Source: an uncultured Aureispira sp.
GTDB lineage: Bacteria > Bacteroidota > Bacteroidia > Chitinophagales > Saprospiraceae
Reading direction: 5' to 3'
DNA length: 58,776 nt
Assembly (NCBI GenBank): GCA_905480485.1
Contig: CAJQQM010000165.1
Coordinates: forward strand, 1-58,776
Made by a program: the position numbers and the translations under genes. Below the pieces are notes generated by a model. That model ran no database searches and had not been told where the DNA came from. It was given only the letters and a program-made list of their open reading frames with translations. Positions 43,823 to 53,798 of this stretch are shown piece by piece; positions within the stretch are counted from its first letter, which is position 1; each line of letters opens with the position of its first letter.

Positions 43823-44650
43823 TTAGTTTGTTGTACCAACCAAGGCTTGATGGTTCTGAAAACACTCACAAAAATCTACAAAATCAGCAACAATCTGTAT
43901 GCAAGTTTCTTTTTTTTCAAACATAGCCATATGCCCAACATCTTCAAAAATATGAACAGAGGCCACAGAAGCTAAACTTAATTGTGCTAAACTATGCTGC
44001 AGGGCAATAGCATTGTCTTGACAACCTACAATAAATAACGCAGGACAGGACAATTTGGTAAGTACATCACTGTAATCTTTCCGACCGATCATTGCCATAG
44101 AAGCCGCAATTACAGCGTCATCGTGTTGCATACTTGTTTTGTAAATTAATTCTTCTAGGAACAATTCATTTGACTTTGCAAAAGTAGGTGCAAATAAATT
44201 GCGGACAAATTGCCCTGCAAAAGGGGCAATCCCGTGGCGCTGAATAAATCGTATTGTTTTGCGCCTGTTCTTAATCTTTTCTACAGAATCGGTGTAAGGG
44301 TGCGAATGAAACAAGCCCAAACCAGATAATATAGAACCATATTTGTGCGCAAATGCCAAACTTACGTAACCTCCCATAGAATGCCCTATCATGACGCATT
44401 TATGGATTTTTTTTTGATGCAACAAAGCTGCTACAGCTGCACTCATTGCCTCAATACTAGGGTCTTCTAAAAGGTCAGAATTGCCAAAACCTGACAAATC
44501 TATGGCTATAACTTGATAATTTTTTGCCAAAACAGGCATAAATTCTGCCCACATCGTACTATCTTCGCAAAAACCGTGCAGCAAGACAAGGCATGCCCCT
44601 TCCCCCATTTCCTGATATGCTACCTTTAAATTCTTGTACGTTATATGCAT
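43823..44650 (-). CDS. Alpha/beta-hydrolase fold protein
   Basis: The start at 44650 (MHITYKNLKVAYQE) matches the usual family N-terminus; 44725 would add an odd 25 residues. The 275-residue protein has the oxyanion LLHGF (about residue 25), nucleophile elbow GHSMGG (about 90), acid Asp in VGCQDNAI and His in DVGHMAMFE. It has no signal peptide. Substrate unknown (ester, lactone or haloalkane types are possible). First gene of the operon with the MbnP-like and ApbE proteins. Confidence 0.85.
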   Translation of the reverse strand: MHITYKNLKVAYQEMGEGACLVLLHGFCEDSTMWAEFMPVLAKNYQVIAIDLSGFGNSDLLEDPSIEAMSAAVAALLHQKKIHKCVMIGHSMGGYVSLAFAHKYGSILSGLGLFHSHPYTDSVEKIKNRRKTIRFIQRHGIAPFAGQFVRNLFAPTFAKSNELFLEELIYKTSMQHDDAVIAASMAMIGRKDYSDVLTKLSCPALFIVGCQDNAIALQHSLAQLSLASVASVHIFEDVGHMAMFEKKETCIQIVADFVDFCECFQNHQALVGTTN

Positions 44651-44789
44651 GTTTTTTTTACAAATAAAACAATTTAAATACGAATAGTAAATCTTTCTTG
44701 TCCCAGAATTTGTTTTATTTAACAAATAATAAGGAATACAGTTCGATAGGGTTGTATATCCCTTTCTTTTTAAATTAAAAATTACAAAA

Positions 44790-47700
44790 ATGAATCGTAG
44801 AATCTTGTTGCTTTTAATAGGTTTTATTGGGCATCAAATAGTCGGGGTTTCACAAACCACCTTCCCTAAAAATGGGGTTTATGACAACAGAGATGGTCAT
44901 TACGCATTTACGAATGCCACACTGATTGTTGGGCCTGACACAAAAATTGAGCAGGGTACCCTTCTTATCAAAAAAGGTAAAATCATCGAAGTTGGCACTG
45001 CAGTATCTATCCCCGAAGATGCCGTTGTTATCGACTTAAAAGGCAAGTATATCTACCCGTCTTTTGTAGAGTTGTCCTCTAACTATGGTATGCCAAAAGT
45101 CGAACCCTTGGCGAGCAACAGTCGCGGACCTAGAAGAATTTCTCAAAAAGAGGGCGCTTATAGCTGGAATGAAGCCCTAAAGCCCGAACAATCGGCTTCA
45201 ATGTTGTTTAAGGTTGACCCTAAATCGGCCAAAACAATGCGTAGTCTTGGGTTTGGCACCACCCTGACGCATCAACGCGATGGCATGGCAAGAGGTTCTT
45301 CAGCCTTGGTTTTGCTAGGGGAAGAGAACGAACATGATATGATTATTCAATCTGAATCTGCTGCGCATTATTCGTTTAGTAAAGGAAGTTCTAAACAACA
45401 GTATCCAAGTTCGAGAATGGGGGCTATTGCCTTGCTTCGGCAAACCTATAACGACGGACAATGGTATACCAAAAACACCGATGACCGCGGGTATAATATT
45501 TCGTTAGAACGTTGGAATGCGCTTCAAAAACTACCACAGTTTTTTGAAGTATCTAATCGACTCGATTTTTTACGCGCCGACAAAATAGGTGACGAATTTG
45601 GGATACAGTATATAATGCGGGGTGCTGGAGATGAATACCTTCGCTTAGATGCCATCAAGGCGTCTAATGCTGCTGTTGTTTTACCTTTAGCTTTTCCGAA
45701 AGCCTATGATGTAAGCGATCCTTTTGACGCAGAAAAAGTGAGCTTGACTCAAATGAAACACTGGGAATTGGCTCCTGGAAATCCGGCTGCATTAGTCAAA
45801 GCCAATATCCCCTTTGCCTTGAGTACCGATATCCTAAAAAACAAGAGCAGTTTTTGGAAAATGGCAAGAATTGCTTTTCAACATGGTTTAAGCGAAGCAG
45901 ATTTGCTTCGGGCACTGACATTAACCCCGGCTAAATTAATCAAGGCGGATCATTTAATTGGTAGCTTAGAAACAGGTAAAATAGCAAATTTCATTATCAC
46001 ATCGGATAATATTTTGAAAGAAAAAACGGTTTTGTTTCAGAATTGGGTAAAAGGCAAAGCCCACTTGATTAATGATTGGAGCGCTGCTGAATTGTTGGGA
46101 GAATACGACTTAAAAATCAACAACAAAACCTACCTTTTGAAAATAAAAGGACAGGCAAGTTCACCAAAGATGACGCTACAACTAAACCCTTCGGATAACA
46201 GTGCTGAAGTCAAAAAATTAAAATACAGTTACAAAAATCAAAATATCGTCTTTTCGTTCAGCCCTGATGCTGATTCGGTCGAACAAAAAGAAATGTATCG
46301 TTTGTCGGGTACGGTTGCCGGCCAAAAATGGTCGGGTCAAGCGACCCAATCAAATGGCAACTGGATTCAATGGAGCGCAAACAAGATTAAAAATATAGAG
46401 GCCAAAGAAAACCCTATGCCTACAGTAATTGATGACACAAAAGGTATGGTTCTATACCCTTGGTCGCCTTATGGGTTTGCCAAAGATGAAATACCGGTAG
46501 AGGAAACGGTTTTGGTTAAAAATACGACGGTATGGACGAGTGAAAAAGAAGGTGTTTTAAGCAATACAGATGTTTTGATAAAAGATGGAAAAATTGCAAA
46601 GATTGGCAAAAACATAAATCCCAAGGGAGCTAAAGAAATAGACGGAAGCAACAAGCACCTAACGGCAGGCATTATTGATGAACACTCCCATATATGTATC
46701 AATTATGGAGTTAATGAAGGAACCCAAGCGAGTTCTGCTGAAGTTCGTATTGGCGATGTAGTTAATTCCGAGGACATCAATATGTATCGACAATTAGCGG
46801 GTGGTGTTACCGCTGCACAATTATTACATGGCTCTGCCAACCCAATCGGGGGACAGTCTGCCCTGATTCGATTTAGGTGGGGAAGCTTGCCTGAAGCCAT
46901 GAAACACGAGGGTGCTGATGGCTTTATTAAATTTGCTTTGGGAGAAAACGTAAAACAATCTAACTGGGGTTCAGATGCCACTACACGATTCCCTCAAACT
47001 AGAATGGGTGTTGAACAGGTCTATGAAGATCATTTCACCCGGGCCTATGAATACGGAAAAGCCCTTAAGGCTGACAAACCCGTACGAGTAGACTTAGAAC
47101 TAGAGGCTTTGTGGGAAATTATCAACAAAAAACGCTTTATTTCGTGTCACTCCTACGTACAAAGCGAAATTACAATGTTGATGCGTATCGCCGAAAAGTA
47201 TGATTTTAGGTTGAATACATTTACACATATTTTAGAGGGTTATAAAATAGCAGACAAAATGAAAGAACATGGGGCTGGCGCCTCTACTTTTTCTGACTGG
47301 TGGGCCTATAAATATGAAGTATTAGATGCTATTCCATACAATGCTAAGATTTTGGACGAAATGGGTATTGTTGTCGCGATCAATTCTGATGATGCAGAAA
47401 TGGGCCGAAGACTAAATCAGGAGGCGGCTAAAGGGGTAAAATATGGTGGTATGTCGGAAGCATCTGCTTTAAAAATGGTTACTATTAACCCTGCGAAACT
47501 ATTACATATGGACGACAAAATAGGTTCGATAAAAGTAGGCAAACAGGCTGATATAGTTTTGTGGTCCGACCACCCTTTATCGATCTACGCAAAAGCAGAA
47601 AAAACCTTTGTAGACGGTATTTGCTTGTTCGACAAAAAGACGGATGAGTTAAAACGTCAACAAATTAAAGCCGAACGCAGTCGACTCATTCAAAAAATGC

Positions 47701-47828
47701 TCGCCGCTAAAATAGCTGGCCAAGCAACACAACCTGCAATATATCAACCCAAACAGCATTATCATTGTGGCAATACAGACTGCAACAAATATGTCGATTT
47801 TAATGTCGACCTTCTGCAGCAACGTTAG
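44790..47828 (+). CDS. Tandem amidohydrolase (1012 aa), degenerate N-half and active C-half
   Basis: Signal peptide ending GVS|QTT. The N-terminal half (about 30-430) is an amidohydrolase fold whose HxH position is replaced (PSFVELSSNYG instead of PGxIDxHxH), with no clear metal ligands. The C-terminal half (about 560-960) is a full amidohydrolase: TAGIIDEHSH (first metal His pair), SCHSY, FTHILEGY and the catalytic Asp in INSDDAEM. It ends with the usual small beta-sandwich (LLHMDDKIGSIKVGKQADIVLW). Probably a secreted or periplasmic metal-dependent hydrolase of amide or peptide bonds; substrate unknown. Confidence 0.86.
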   Translation: MNRRILLLLIGFIGHQIVGVSQTTFPKNGVYDNRDGHYAFTNATLIVGPDTKIEQGTLLIKKGKIIEVGTAVSIPEDAVVIDLKGKYIYPSFVELSSNYGMPKVEPLASNSRGPRRISQKEGAYSWNEALKPEQSASMLFKVDPKSAKTMRSLGFGTTLTHQRDGMARGSSALVLLGEENEHDMIIQSESAAHYSFSKGSSKQQYPSSRMGAIALLRQTYNDGQWYTKNTDDRGYNISLERWNALQKLPQFFEVSNRLDFLRADKIGDEFGIQYIMRGAGDEYLRLDAIKASNAAVVLPLAFPKAYDVSDPFDAEKVSLTQMKHWELAPGNPAALVKANIPFALSTDILKNKSSFWKMARIAFQHGLSEADLLRALTLTPAKLIKADHLIGSLETGKIANFIITSDNILKEKTVLFQNWVKGKAHLINDWSAAELLGEYDLKINNKTYLLKIKGQASSPKMTLQLNPSDNSAEVKKLKYSYKNQNIVFSFSPDADSVEQKEMYRLSGTVAGQKWSGQATQSNGNWIQWSANKIKNIEAKENPMPTVIDDTKGMVLYPWSPYGFAKDEIPVEETVLVKNTTVWTSEKEGVLSNTDVLIKDGKIAKIGKNINPKGAKEIDGSNKHLTAGIIDEHSHICINYGVNEGTQASSAEVRIGDVVNSEDINMYRQLAGGVTAAQLLHGSANPIGGQSALIRFRWGSLPEAMKHEGADGFIKFALGENVKQSNWGSDATTRFPQTRMGVEQVYEDHFTRAYEYGKALKADKPVRVDLELEALWEIINKKRFISCHSYVQSEITMLMRIAEKYDFRLNTFTHILEGYKIADKMKEHGAGASTFSDWWAYKYEVLDAIPYNAKILDEMGIVVAINSDDAEMGRRLNQEAAKGVKYGGMSEASALKMVTINPAKLLHMDDKIGSIKVGKQADIVLWSDHPLSIYAKAEKTFVDGICLFDKKTDELKRQQIKAERSRLIQKMLAAKIAGQATQPAIYQPKQHYHCGNTDCNKYVDFNVDLLQQR

Positions 47829-47880
47829 TCAATCTATCTAATTATTAAATTGTATCATCGCCACAACAAATTTTTATATA

Positions 47881-49170
47881 ATGAAACTTAATAATCAAAT
47901 ACTCTGGATATTAATAGTTGTTGTTGTTAGCCAATTTAGTCTGGCGCAAAACAAAACCAACAGCATCTTATTTACCAATGTTACCCTACATATTGGCAAT
48001 GGCAAAGTCATTAAAAATGGAATGATGGGTATAAAATCAGGTAAAATTGATCAAATCGCCCCTGCTGATGCTTCAGCTAAAGCTGCTTATGAAAAAGTAA
48101 TAGATGGTCAAGGACAACATATCTACCCCGGTTTTATAGCAGCAAACACGCGTCTTGGCCTCGAAGAAATACAAGCCGTTAGGGCAACACGTGATTATCG
48201 AGAAGTAGGAAATTTTAATCCGAATATTCGTTCTGTCATTGCCTACAATACCGATTCTGATGTGGTCCCCACTGTACGCTCAAATGGTGTTTTGTTAGCT
48301 CAGATTGTTCCGGAAGGAGGCCGTATTTCGGGCCAATCTTCGATCGTGTATACAAGCGGCGACAATTGGGAAGATGCTACCTTGGCTTTTGACAATTGCG
48401 TACACTTACGTTGGCCAAACCGTCTGAGATACACCGGATGGTGGGCACAAAAAGGCCGTACCGAATTAAATAAAAATTACGATAAAAACCTGGAAGCGAT
48501 TCGTGTATACTTTGAGGCGGCTAAAGCTTATTCAAAGAAAAAAGAGGTCGGCAGCAAAAACTTGAAATTTGAAACCATGAAAGCTGTTTTCGATCAACAA
48601 AAAAAGCTGGTAGTACATTGTGATGATGCGAAATCCATGATGGACTTAGTTAATCTTTTGGAAAAATATGGTGTAAAAATAGTCATTCAAGGCGGTACCG
48701 ATGCTTTTAAAATAACTGATTTTCTAAAAGAAAAAAACATCCCTGTCATACTTAATGATATTCATCAATTACCCAAAAATGACGATGCCGATATTGACCA
48801 ACCTTTCAAAACGCCGGCCCTATTGCAAGAAAAGGGTATAAAGTTTGCTTTTTCTTTATCCAATCAAGGTAGTTGGAATGTTCGCAACCTCCCTTTTCAG
48901 GCCGGACAAGCGGTGGCGCACGGCTTAGACAGAGAGGCAGCAATACGTGCACTTACCCTAAGCCCAGCTGAAATATTGGGCATTGACAAAACAGTAGGTA
49001 GTCTAGAGGTAGGCAAAGAGGCCACCTTTATTGTATCGAAAGGAGATGTTTTAGATATGCGGAGTTCTGTTGTAACCGATGCTTTTATAAAAGGCAAAGC
49101 AATCAGCTTAGAGGACAAACAAAAAGCTTTATACGAGAAGTATATGGAAAAATATCAGCTTAATGACTAA
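47881..49170 (+). CDS. Degenerate amidohydrolase-family protein
   Basis: A 429-residue protein with signal peptide ending SLA|QNK. It follows the imidazolonepropionase/amidohydrolase fold: an N-terminal beta-sandwich (IDGQGQHIYPGF), a TIM-barrel and a C-terminal DxKTVGSLEVGKEATFIVS strand. The metal site is lost: where PGFIDxHxH is expected it reads PGFIAANTRLG, and the Asp of the NSDD motif is missing (SLSNQGSWN). It starts about 50 bp after the larger amidohydrolase, so the two probably form a complex or operon in which this one is structural. Confidence 0.86.
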   Translation: MKLNNQILWILIVVVVSQFSLAQNKTNSILFTNVTLHIGNGKVIKNGMMGIKSGKIDQIAPADASAKAAYEKVIDGQGQHIYPGFIAANTRLGLEEIQAVRATRDYREVGNFNPNIRSVIAYNTDSDVVPTVRSNGVLLAQIVPEGGRISGQSSIVYTSGDNWEDATLAFDNCVHLRWPNRLRYTGWWAQKGRTELNKNYDKNLEAIRVYFEAAKAYSKKKEVGSKNLKFETMKAVFDQQKKLVVHCDDAKSMMDLVNLLEKYGVKIVIQGGTDAFKITDFLKEKNIPVILNDIHQLPKNDDADIDQPFKTPALLQEKGIKFAFSLSNQGSWNVRNLPFQAGQAVAHGLDREAAIRALTLSPAEILGIDKTVGSLEVGKEATFIVSKGDVLDMRSSVVTDAFIKGKAISLEDKQKALYEKYMEKYQLND

Positions 49171-49180
49171 TTAATCTATT

Positions 49181-49477
49181 TCAGATACTTTCTTTGAGTT
49201 CTTCAAGGAAGGTTCTGATTTTTACTAACTGACTAATTGTTTGTTGTCTTTTGTAGTGAAAATCCCCTTTCTTGAGTTCTTTCTTAGCGCCAATTATCGT
49301 AAACCCTCTTTCTTTAATGAGATGATGTATTAATTGAATAAATGCTACTTGGTCGTCAGAATAAACCAATTCACCTTCAGCATCTAGGCTAGCTTTAATT
49401 TTAAAATTTTTATTCCAAGACAACAGTGTTTTTTCCGCTACATTTAATCCAATTTCTATTTGTTTTAATTTGGCCAT
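49181..49477 (-). CDS. MerR-like DNA-binding protein, short
   Basis: The true start is ATG 49477; a TTG two codons earlier is not needed. The 98-residue protein has a MerR-type winged helix with weak N-terminal half (KQIEIGLNVAEKTLLSWNKNF) and a well conserved second half (YSDDQVAFIQLIHHLIKERGFTIIGAKKEL). It ends after the short coiled coil and lacks any effector domain. Related proteins are found next to the M23 peptidase gene in other Bacteroidota, as I recall. A terminator separates the two genes here. Confidence 0.72.
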   Translation of the reverse strand: MAKLKQIEIGLNVAEKTLLSWNKNFKIKASLDAEGELVYSDDQVAFIQLIHHLIKERGFTIIGAKKELKKGDFHYKRQQTISQLVKIRTFLEELKESI

Positions 49478-49527
49478 AAACAAGGGAGATGATTTGATGA
49501 TTGAGATACGCCTTCCATATAATATAA

Positions 49528-49564
49528 AAAAAACCTTTCAAGATTGCTACTTGAAAGGTTTTTT
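49528..49564 (-). terminator. Terminator of the M23 peptidase gene
   Basis: A 15-bp perfect stem, AAAAAACCTTTCAAG (49528-49542) and CTTGAAAGGTTTTTT (49550-49564), loop of 7, about 27 bp past the stop of the M23 peptidase on the minus strand. Confidence 0.85.
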
Positions 49565-49591
49565 ATTGTATCAAAAATTTTGATCGCTTGA

Positions 49592-50554
49592 TTATTCCAT
49601 AGACATTGCCTGATTTTCAGCTGTTGCTGCATTCACAAAGGCTTTGTATTCTTCAGGGCTAAGGCCATCAAGACAGAAAGGCAATGGATTAATTTTTTTG
49701 CTTTTGTAAATAACCTCGTAGTGTACATGTGGAGAGGTTGATGTTCCGGTATTGCCAACAAGACCAATCACTTCCCCTCTTTTAACTTTTTGACCTACTT
49801 TACATTTTACTTTTGACATGTGCCCATAAAGGGTTTTGTAACCATATCCGTGATCGATCACAACATTTCTTCCGTAGCCTGTTCTTTTGTATTCAACACG
49901 AACTATTTTACCATCACCTGTAGCATAAATTGGCGTACCCTTTCGAGCACCAAAATCAATACCTGTATGCATTTTTCTTCTTTTGAAAACAGGGTGTGTA
50001 CGATAGCCAAAGCCCGACAAGTGCTGTATCTTTTTCTTTAGCTTACGAATAGGGCGTATAGAAGGGATCGCCGACAACATATTTTCTTTGTCTTTGGCTT
50101 GTTGAACGATCTGATCTTGAGACTTCGCAGTTACTGCTAACTGATGACGAAGCCTGTCTAATTTTTTGGAAGTAGCTATCAGTAAATCGGCATCAGAAAG
50201 ATGTCTTAGGTCAGCATATTTATCACTGCCTCCTCGACCACCGTTCCATATACCCTGGTCTGTAGGGTCCATTTCAAGGACTTGACGATAAATAGCATCG
50301 TCACGATCGTGAACATTGCCCAAAGCAGTACTCATCATATCAATCTGATAGTTCATCGCTTTGTACTTTTCTTTCATGTCTGCCAACTCATTAGGGGAAT
50401 AATAATCTTTGGTGGCATACCACACAACAGCCGTAGAATAAACAGCTAGGCACAAGACTATCATCAGACCACGACTTAAGCTTGTCTTGATAGGAGTGCG
50501 AACTACTTCGTATTGTAGCGTTTGCGGATTGTAAAAATATTTTTCTTTTCTCAT
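49592..50554 (-). CDS. M23-family zinc metallopeptidase (LytM-like), membrane anchored
   Basis: A 320-residue protein with a cytoplasmic start, one membrane helix (about residues 29-47), a helical/coiled-coil stretch (about 60-175) and an M23 domain (about 180-295). Metal ligands are seen in HTGIDFG (His-x3-Asp) and HVHYEV (His-x-His), with the YGHMS strand between. Such proteins cut peptidoglycan cross-links or, if inactive, activate amidases; the complete ligand set here suggests activity. A near-ideal promoter lies about 70-100 bp upstream. Confidence 0.92.
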   Translation of the reverse strand: MRKEKYFYNPQTLQYEVVRTPIKTSLSRGLMIVLCLAVYSTAVVWYATKDYYSPNELADMKEKYKAMNYQIDMMSTALGNVHDRDDAIYRQVLEMDPTDQGIWNGGRGGSDKYADLRHLSDADLLIATSKKLDRLRHQLAVTAKSQDQIVQQAKDKENMLSAIPSIRPIRKLKKKIQHLSGFGYRTHPVFKRRKMHTGIDFGARKGTPIYATGDGKIVRVEYKRTGYGRNVVIDHGYGYKTLYGHMSKVKCKVGQKVKRGEVIGLVGNTGTSTSPHVHYEVIYKSKKINPLPFCLDGLSPEEYKAFVNAATAENQAMSME

Positions 50555-50620
50555 AAGAAAATAAGATGGTTATAAAAGGGACTGCCGAAACTCTAAACCC
50601 AAATCTCGACACATAACGAG

Positions 50621-50651
50621 CAAATTTAAGGAGAAAAAGGCTTAAATTCAA
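50621..50651 (-). promoter_or_regulatory. Candidate promoter of the M23 peptidase gene
   Basis: On the minus strand TTG (50651-50649), a 20-bp spacer and TAAATTTG (50628-50621), an exact TAnnTTTG. This fits the Bacteroidota sigma factor consensus and predicts a leader of about 60 nt before the ATG at 50554. Confidence 0.6.
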
Positions 50652-50984
50652 AAATTAGAGCTATTTAGTTTGATTTGAGCCACTTAACACCTCATAAAGT
50701 ACAACAAAACACAACCGCAAGCTCTTGTAACTTTAGGTTGAATAATCATTATAAACCCTTCTAATGTTCTCAATAAACCATCAAAAACGAAACATAATTC
50801 TATATTAAGTGGCATTAGAGCTGAAAGAAATGCATAGCTTTGGCCCGTTTTTTACGATCATAAAACAAACAATTTCTTAAATTTGAAGGTACATTCAATT
50901 CATTTCCACTCGAATACAAAACAAAAAAAATGGCTCAAGCTAAAATTAATTAAATGCAATACAGTTAAATAAGCTGCATACTGT

Positions 50985-50992
50985 TATATTTG
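50985..50992 (+). promoter_or_regulatory. Candidate -7 element of alaS
   Basis: TATATTTG, an exact match to TAnnTTTG, 39 bp before the alaS ATG. No clean TTG is found at the -33 position. Confidence 0.45.
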
Positions 50993-51031
50993 CATTCTAT
51001 TTAATTACACAACCCGTATTAGCTTCTTCTT

Positions 51032-53671
51032 ATGACAACATCTAAAGCAATCAGGCAGCAATTCTTAGACTTTTTTAAAAGCAAAAATCACAAAATTGTT
51101 CCTTCTGCCCCTATTGTTAATCAAAATGACCCTACCCTGATGTTCATCAACTCAGGTATGGCACAATTCAAAGATTTTTTCTTAGGAAATGAACAACCCT
51201 CCGCCGCACGAATAGCAGATACGCAAAAATGTCTTCGTGTGTCAGGCAAACACAACGACCTTGAAGATGTAGGAAGAGACAGTTATCATCAAACTATGTT
51301 TGAAATGCTTGGGAATTGGTCCTTTGGTGATTATTTCAAAGAAGAAGCAATTGCCTGGGCCTGGGAATTACTTACGGATGTCTACAAAATAGATAAAGAT
51401 CGACTTTACGTTACGGTATTTGAAGGAGACGAAAAAGAGGGGGTCCCCTTTGACGAGGAAGCTGCTTTAATTTGGACTAAGTGGATTGACAAGGACCGTA
51501 TTTTGCCCTTTGACAAAAAAGATAACTTTTGGGAAATGGGCGCACAAGGACCCTGTGGACCTTGTTCTGAAATACATATCGATATCCGTTCGGAGGATGA
51601 ACGAGCAAAAGTAGATGGCAAGAACTTGGTAAATATGGACCATCCTGAAGTTATAGAAATCTGGAATTTGGTCTTTATGCAATACAACCGAATGGCCGAT
51701 AAATCACTAAGGCCGCTCGCCCAAAAATGCATTGATACTGGAATGGGCCTCGAACGAGTTTGTATGGCACTTCAGGGCAAGAAATCGAATTATGACACCG
51801 ATCTTTTTGCGCCTTTTATAAAGCAAATAGAGCAAGCATCGGGCATTAAATATACCGGCTCCTATGCCAAGGACGCTTTAAGCGATATTGCCATGCGGGT
51901 TATCGCCGACCACCTGAGGGCTGTTACAATGGTAATTGCCGATGGACAACAACCCTCAAATACCGGTGCGGGCTATGTGGTACGCCGCGTATTGCGCCGT
52001 GCAGTGCGTTATTATTATAGTTTTCTAAATATCAAAACGCCCTTCATTTATACGTTGTTGCCAACTTTGGCAGACATGTTTGAAGATGTATTTCCTGAAA
52101 TAAAAGCGCAATTCAAACTTATTAGTCGGACCATCAAAGGCGAAGAAGAAGCTTTTTTGAGAACCCTAGAAAGAGGTTTAAAACTATTTGCCAATTTAAC
52201 CGTCAATAATAAGCAAATAAAAGGTGCTGACGCCTTTATGTTATTTGACACCTTCGGTTTTCCGTTTGACCTAACTTGCCTATTGGCCGAAGAACAAGGC
52301 TGGACAGTCGACGAAAAAGGCTTTAAGGATGCCTTAGCCCAACAAAAATCAAGGTCGCAGCAAGATGCGCACAAAGATGTAAGTGATTGGGTTGAATTGT
52401 CAGACGATTCTAAGGTAGAATTTGTAGGGTATACACAACAGCAAACCACGAGTAAGGTCCTGAAGTACCGAAAAGTAATTGCCAAGAAGAAAGAACTTTA
52501 TCAAATTGTTTTGGATAAGACCCCATTTTATGCCGAATCGGGCGGACAAGTTGGCGACACGGGGTGGTTATGGTTTGGCGATGAAAAAATAGCCGTTGTT
52601 GACACCAAAAAAGAAAATAACTTAATCGTGCATTGGGTGGCACAATTGCCTGCAGACCCTAAGCTAGCCGTTCGGGCTCAAATACATGTAGACAAACGCT
52701 TGCGCACCGAAAACAACCACTCAGTTGCGCACCTAGCCCACGCTGCACTCCGTCAAGTGCTTGGCAATCATGTTCAACAAAAAGGTTCTTTTGTATCCCC
52801 CGACAAAATGCGGTTCGATTTTTCACACAGTCAGAAAATGACCTTGGATGAAATTAAAGCTGTAGAACAAATAGTTAATGCTAAAATCAGGGCAAATATC
52901 CCTTTGGTTGAGCAAAATAACGTGCCGGTAGAAATAGCTAAAGAATCGGGGGCGATGATGTTATTTGGCGAAAAATACGGTGAGTTTGTGCGTATTATTA
53001 CTTTTGAAGAAGGGTTTTCAAAAGAATTGTGCGGCGGGTGTCACGTTGATGCTACTGGCCAAATTGGGTTTTTTAAAATTGTCCAAGAAACCGCTATTGC
53101 TGCAGGTATTCGAAGAATTGAAGCCTTAACTGCCGAACATGCAGAAACCTATATACAACATGAGTTTGACAAACTATCGGGTGTAAAATCGGTCTTAAAA
53201 AACCCGAAAGATATTGCTAAATCGGTGCAAGACTTATTGGACCAAAATAAAAAACTTAAAAAGGATTTAGAAAAAATGGCCTTGCTAGAAGCAAAGATTG
53301 CCAAAGAAGAATTAAAAAAATCCATTGTCAAAATTGGGGACATCCATTTCTTAGGAACCAAAACATCGATTCATTCAAAAGACGGAATCAAACAATTAGG
53401 CAATGAATTATCAGCAGAGTTCAAAAACCTGATTTTGGTTTTGGGTTCTGAAAACAAAGGGAAGGCACTTCTGACGGTAGTTATCGACAAGAACGTAGTG
53501 GATAATTTCGACCTAAAGGCTGGCAGCATCATCAAAGAAATTTCGAGAGAGATACAAGGTGGTGGTGGTGGACAAGCTGTCTTTGCAACGGCAGGAGGCA
53601 AAAATATAGCCGGACTTGACAAAGCGATTGCTAAAGCTAAAGCTATTACAGAACAAGCTGTTTTGAATTAA
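51032..53671 (+). CDS. alaS: Alanyl-tRNA synthetase
   Basis: An 879-residue enzyme of the full-length bacterial type. The class II catalytic domain (about 1-370) begins with RQQFLDFFKSKNHK and includes TLMFINSGMAQF and GAGYVVRRVLRRAVRYY. The editing domain has the zinc ligands NHSVAHLAH and CGGCH. The C-terminal Ala-rich domain ends with the GGGGGQAVFATAGG signature. It charges tRNA-Ala and clears Ser/Gly errors. Confidence 0.97.
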   Translation: MTTSKAIRQQFLDFFKSKNHKIVPSAPIVNQNDPTLMFINSGMAQFKDFFLGNEQPSAARIADTQKCLRVSGKHNDLEDVGRDSYHQTMFEMLGNWSFGDYFKEEAIAWAWELLTDVYKIDKDRLYVTVFEGDEKEGVPFDEEAALIWTKWIDKDRILPFDKKDNFWEMGAQGPCGPCSEIHIDIRSEDERAKVDGKNLVNMDHPEVIEIWNLVFMQYNRMADKSLRPLAQKCIDTGMGLERVCMALQGKKSNYDTDLFAPFIKQIEQASGIKYTGSYAKDALSDIAMRVIADHLRAVTMVIADGQQPSNTGAGYVVRRVLRRAVRYYYSFLNIKTPFIYTLLPTLADMFEDVFPEIKAQFKLISRTIKGEEEAFLRTLERGLKLFANLTVNNKQIKGADAFMLFDTFGFPFDLTCLLAEEQGWTVDEKGFKDALAQQKSRSQQDAHKDVSDWVELSDDSKVEFVGYTQQQTTSKVLKYRKVIAKKKELYQIVLDKTPFYAESGGQVGDTGWLWFGDEKIAVVDTKKENNLIVHWVAQLPADPKLAVRAQIHVDKRLRTENNHSVAHLAHAALRQVLGNHVQQKGSFVSPDKMRFDFSHSQKMTLDEIKAVEQIVNAKIRANIPLVEQNNVPVEIAKESGAMMLFGEKYGEFVRIITFEEGFSKELCGGCHVDATGQIGFFKIVQETAIAAGIRRIEALTAEHAETYIQHEFDKLSGVKSVLKNPKDIAKSVQDLLDQNKKLKKDLEKMALLEAKIAKEELKKSIVKIGDIHFLGTKTSIHSKDGIKQLGNELSAEFKNLILVLGSENKGKALLTVVIDKNVVDNFDLKAGSIIKEISREIQGGGGGQAVFATAGGKNIAGLDKAIAKAKAITEQAVLN

Positions 53672-53798
53672 AAGAAGACGGTGGCTTTCTTCTGCACCGC
53701 TAAGTTCGTTTACTAATCTGTACTCTTTGGAGTATTTGGTTTAGATTTTGTACTTAGCTAGCTTATATTACATTTTTTATTCACGGAAATTTCTATCT

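Larger units (their letters stand above)
50555..51031. other. Divergent intergenic region with two promoters
   Basis: About 480 bp between the M23 peptidase (-) and alaS (+), AT-rich. Apart from the two promoter-like elements listed separately, I see no RNA gene, T-box-like leader or small ORF. Confidence 0.5.
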
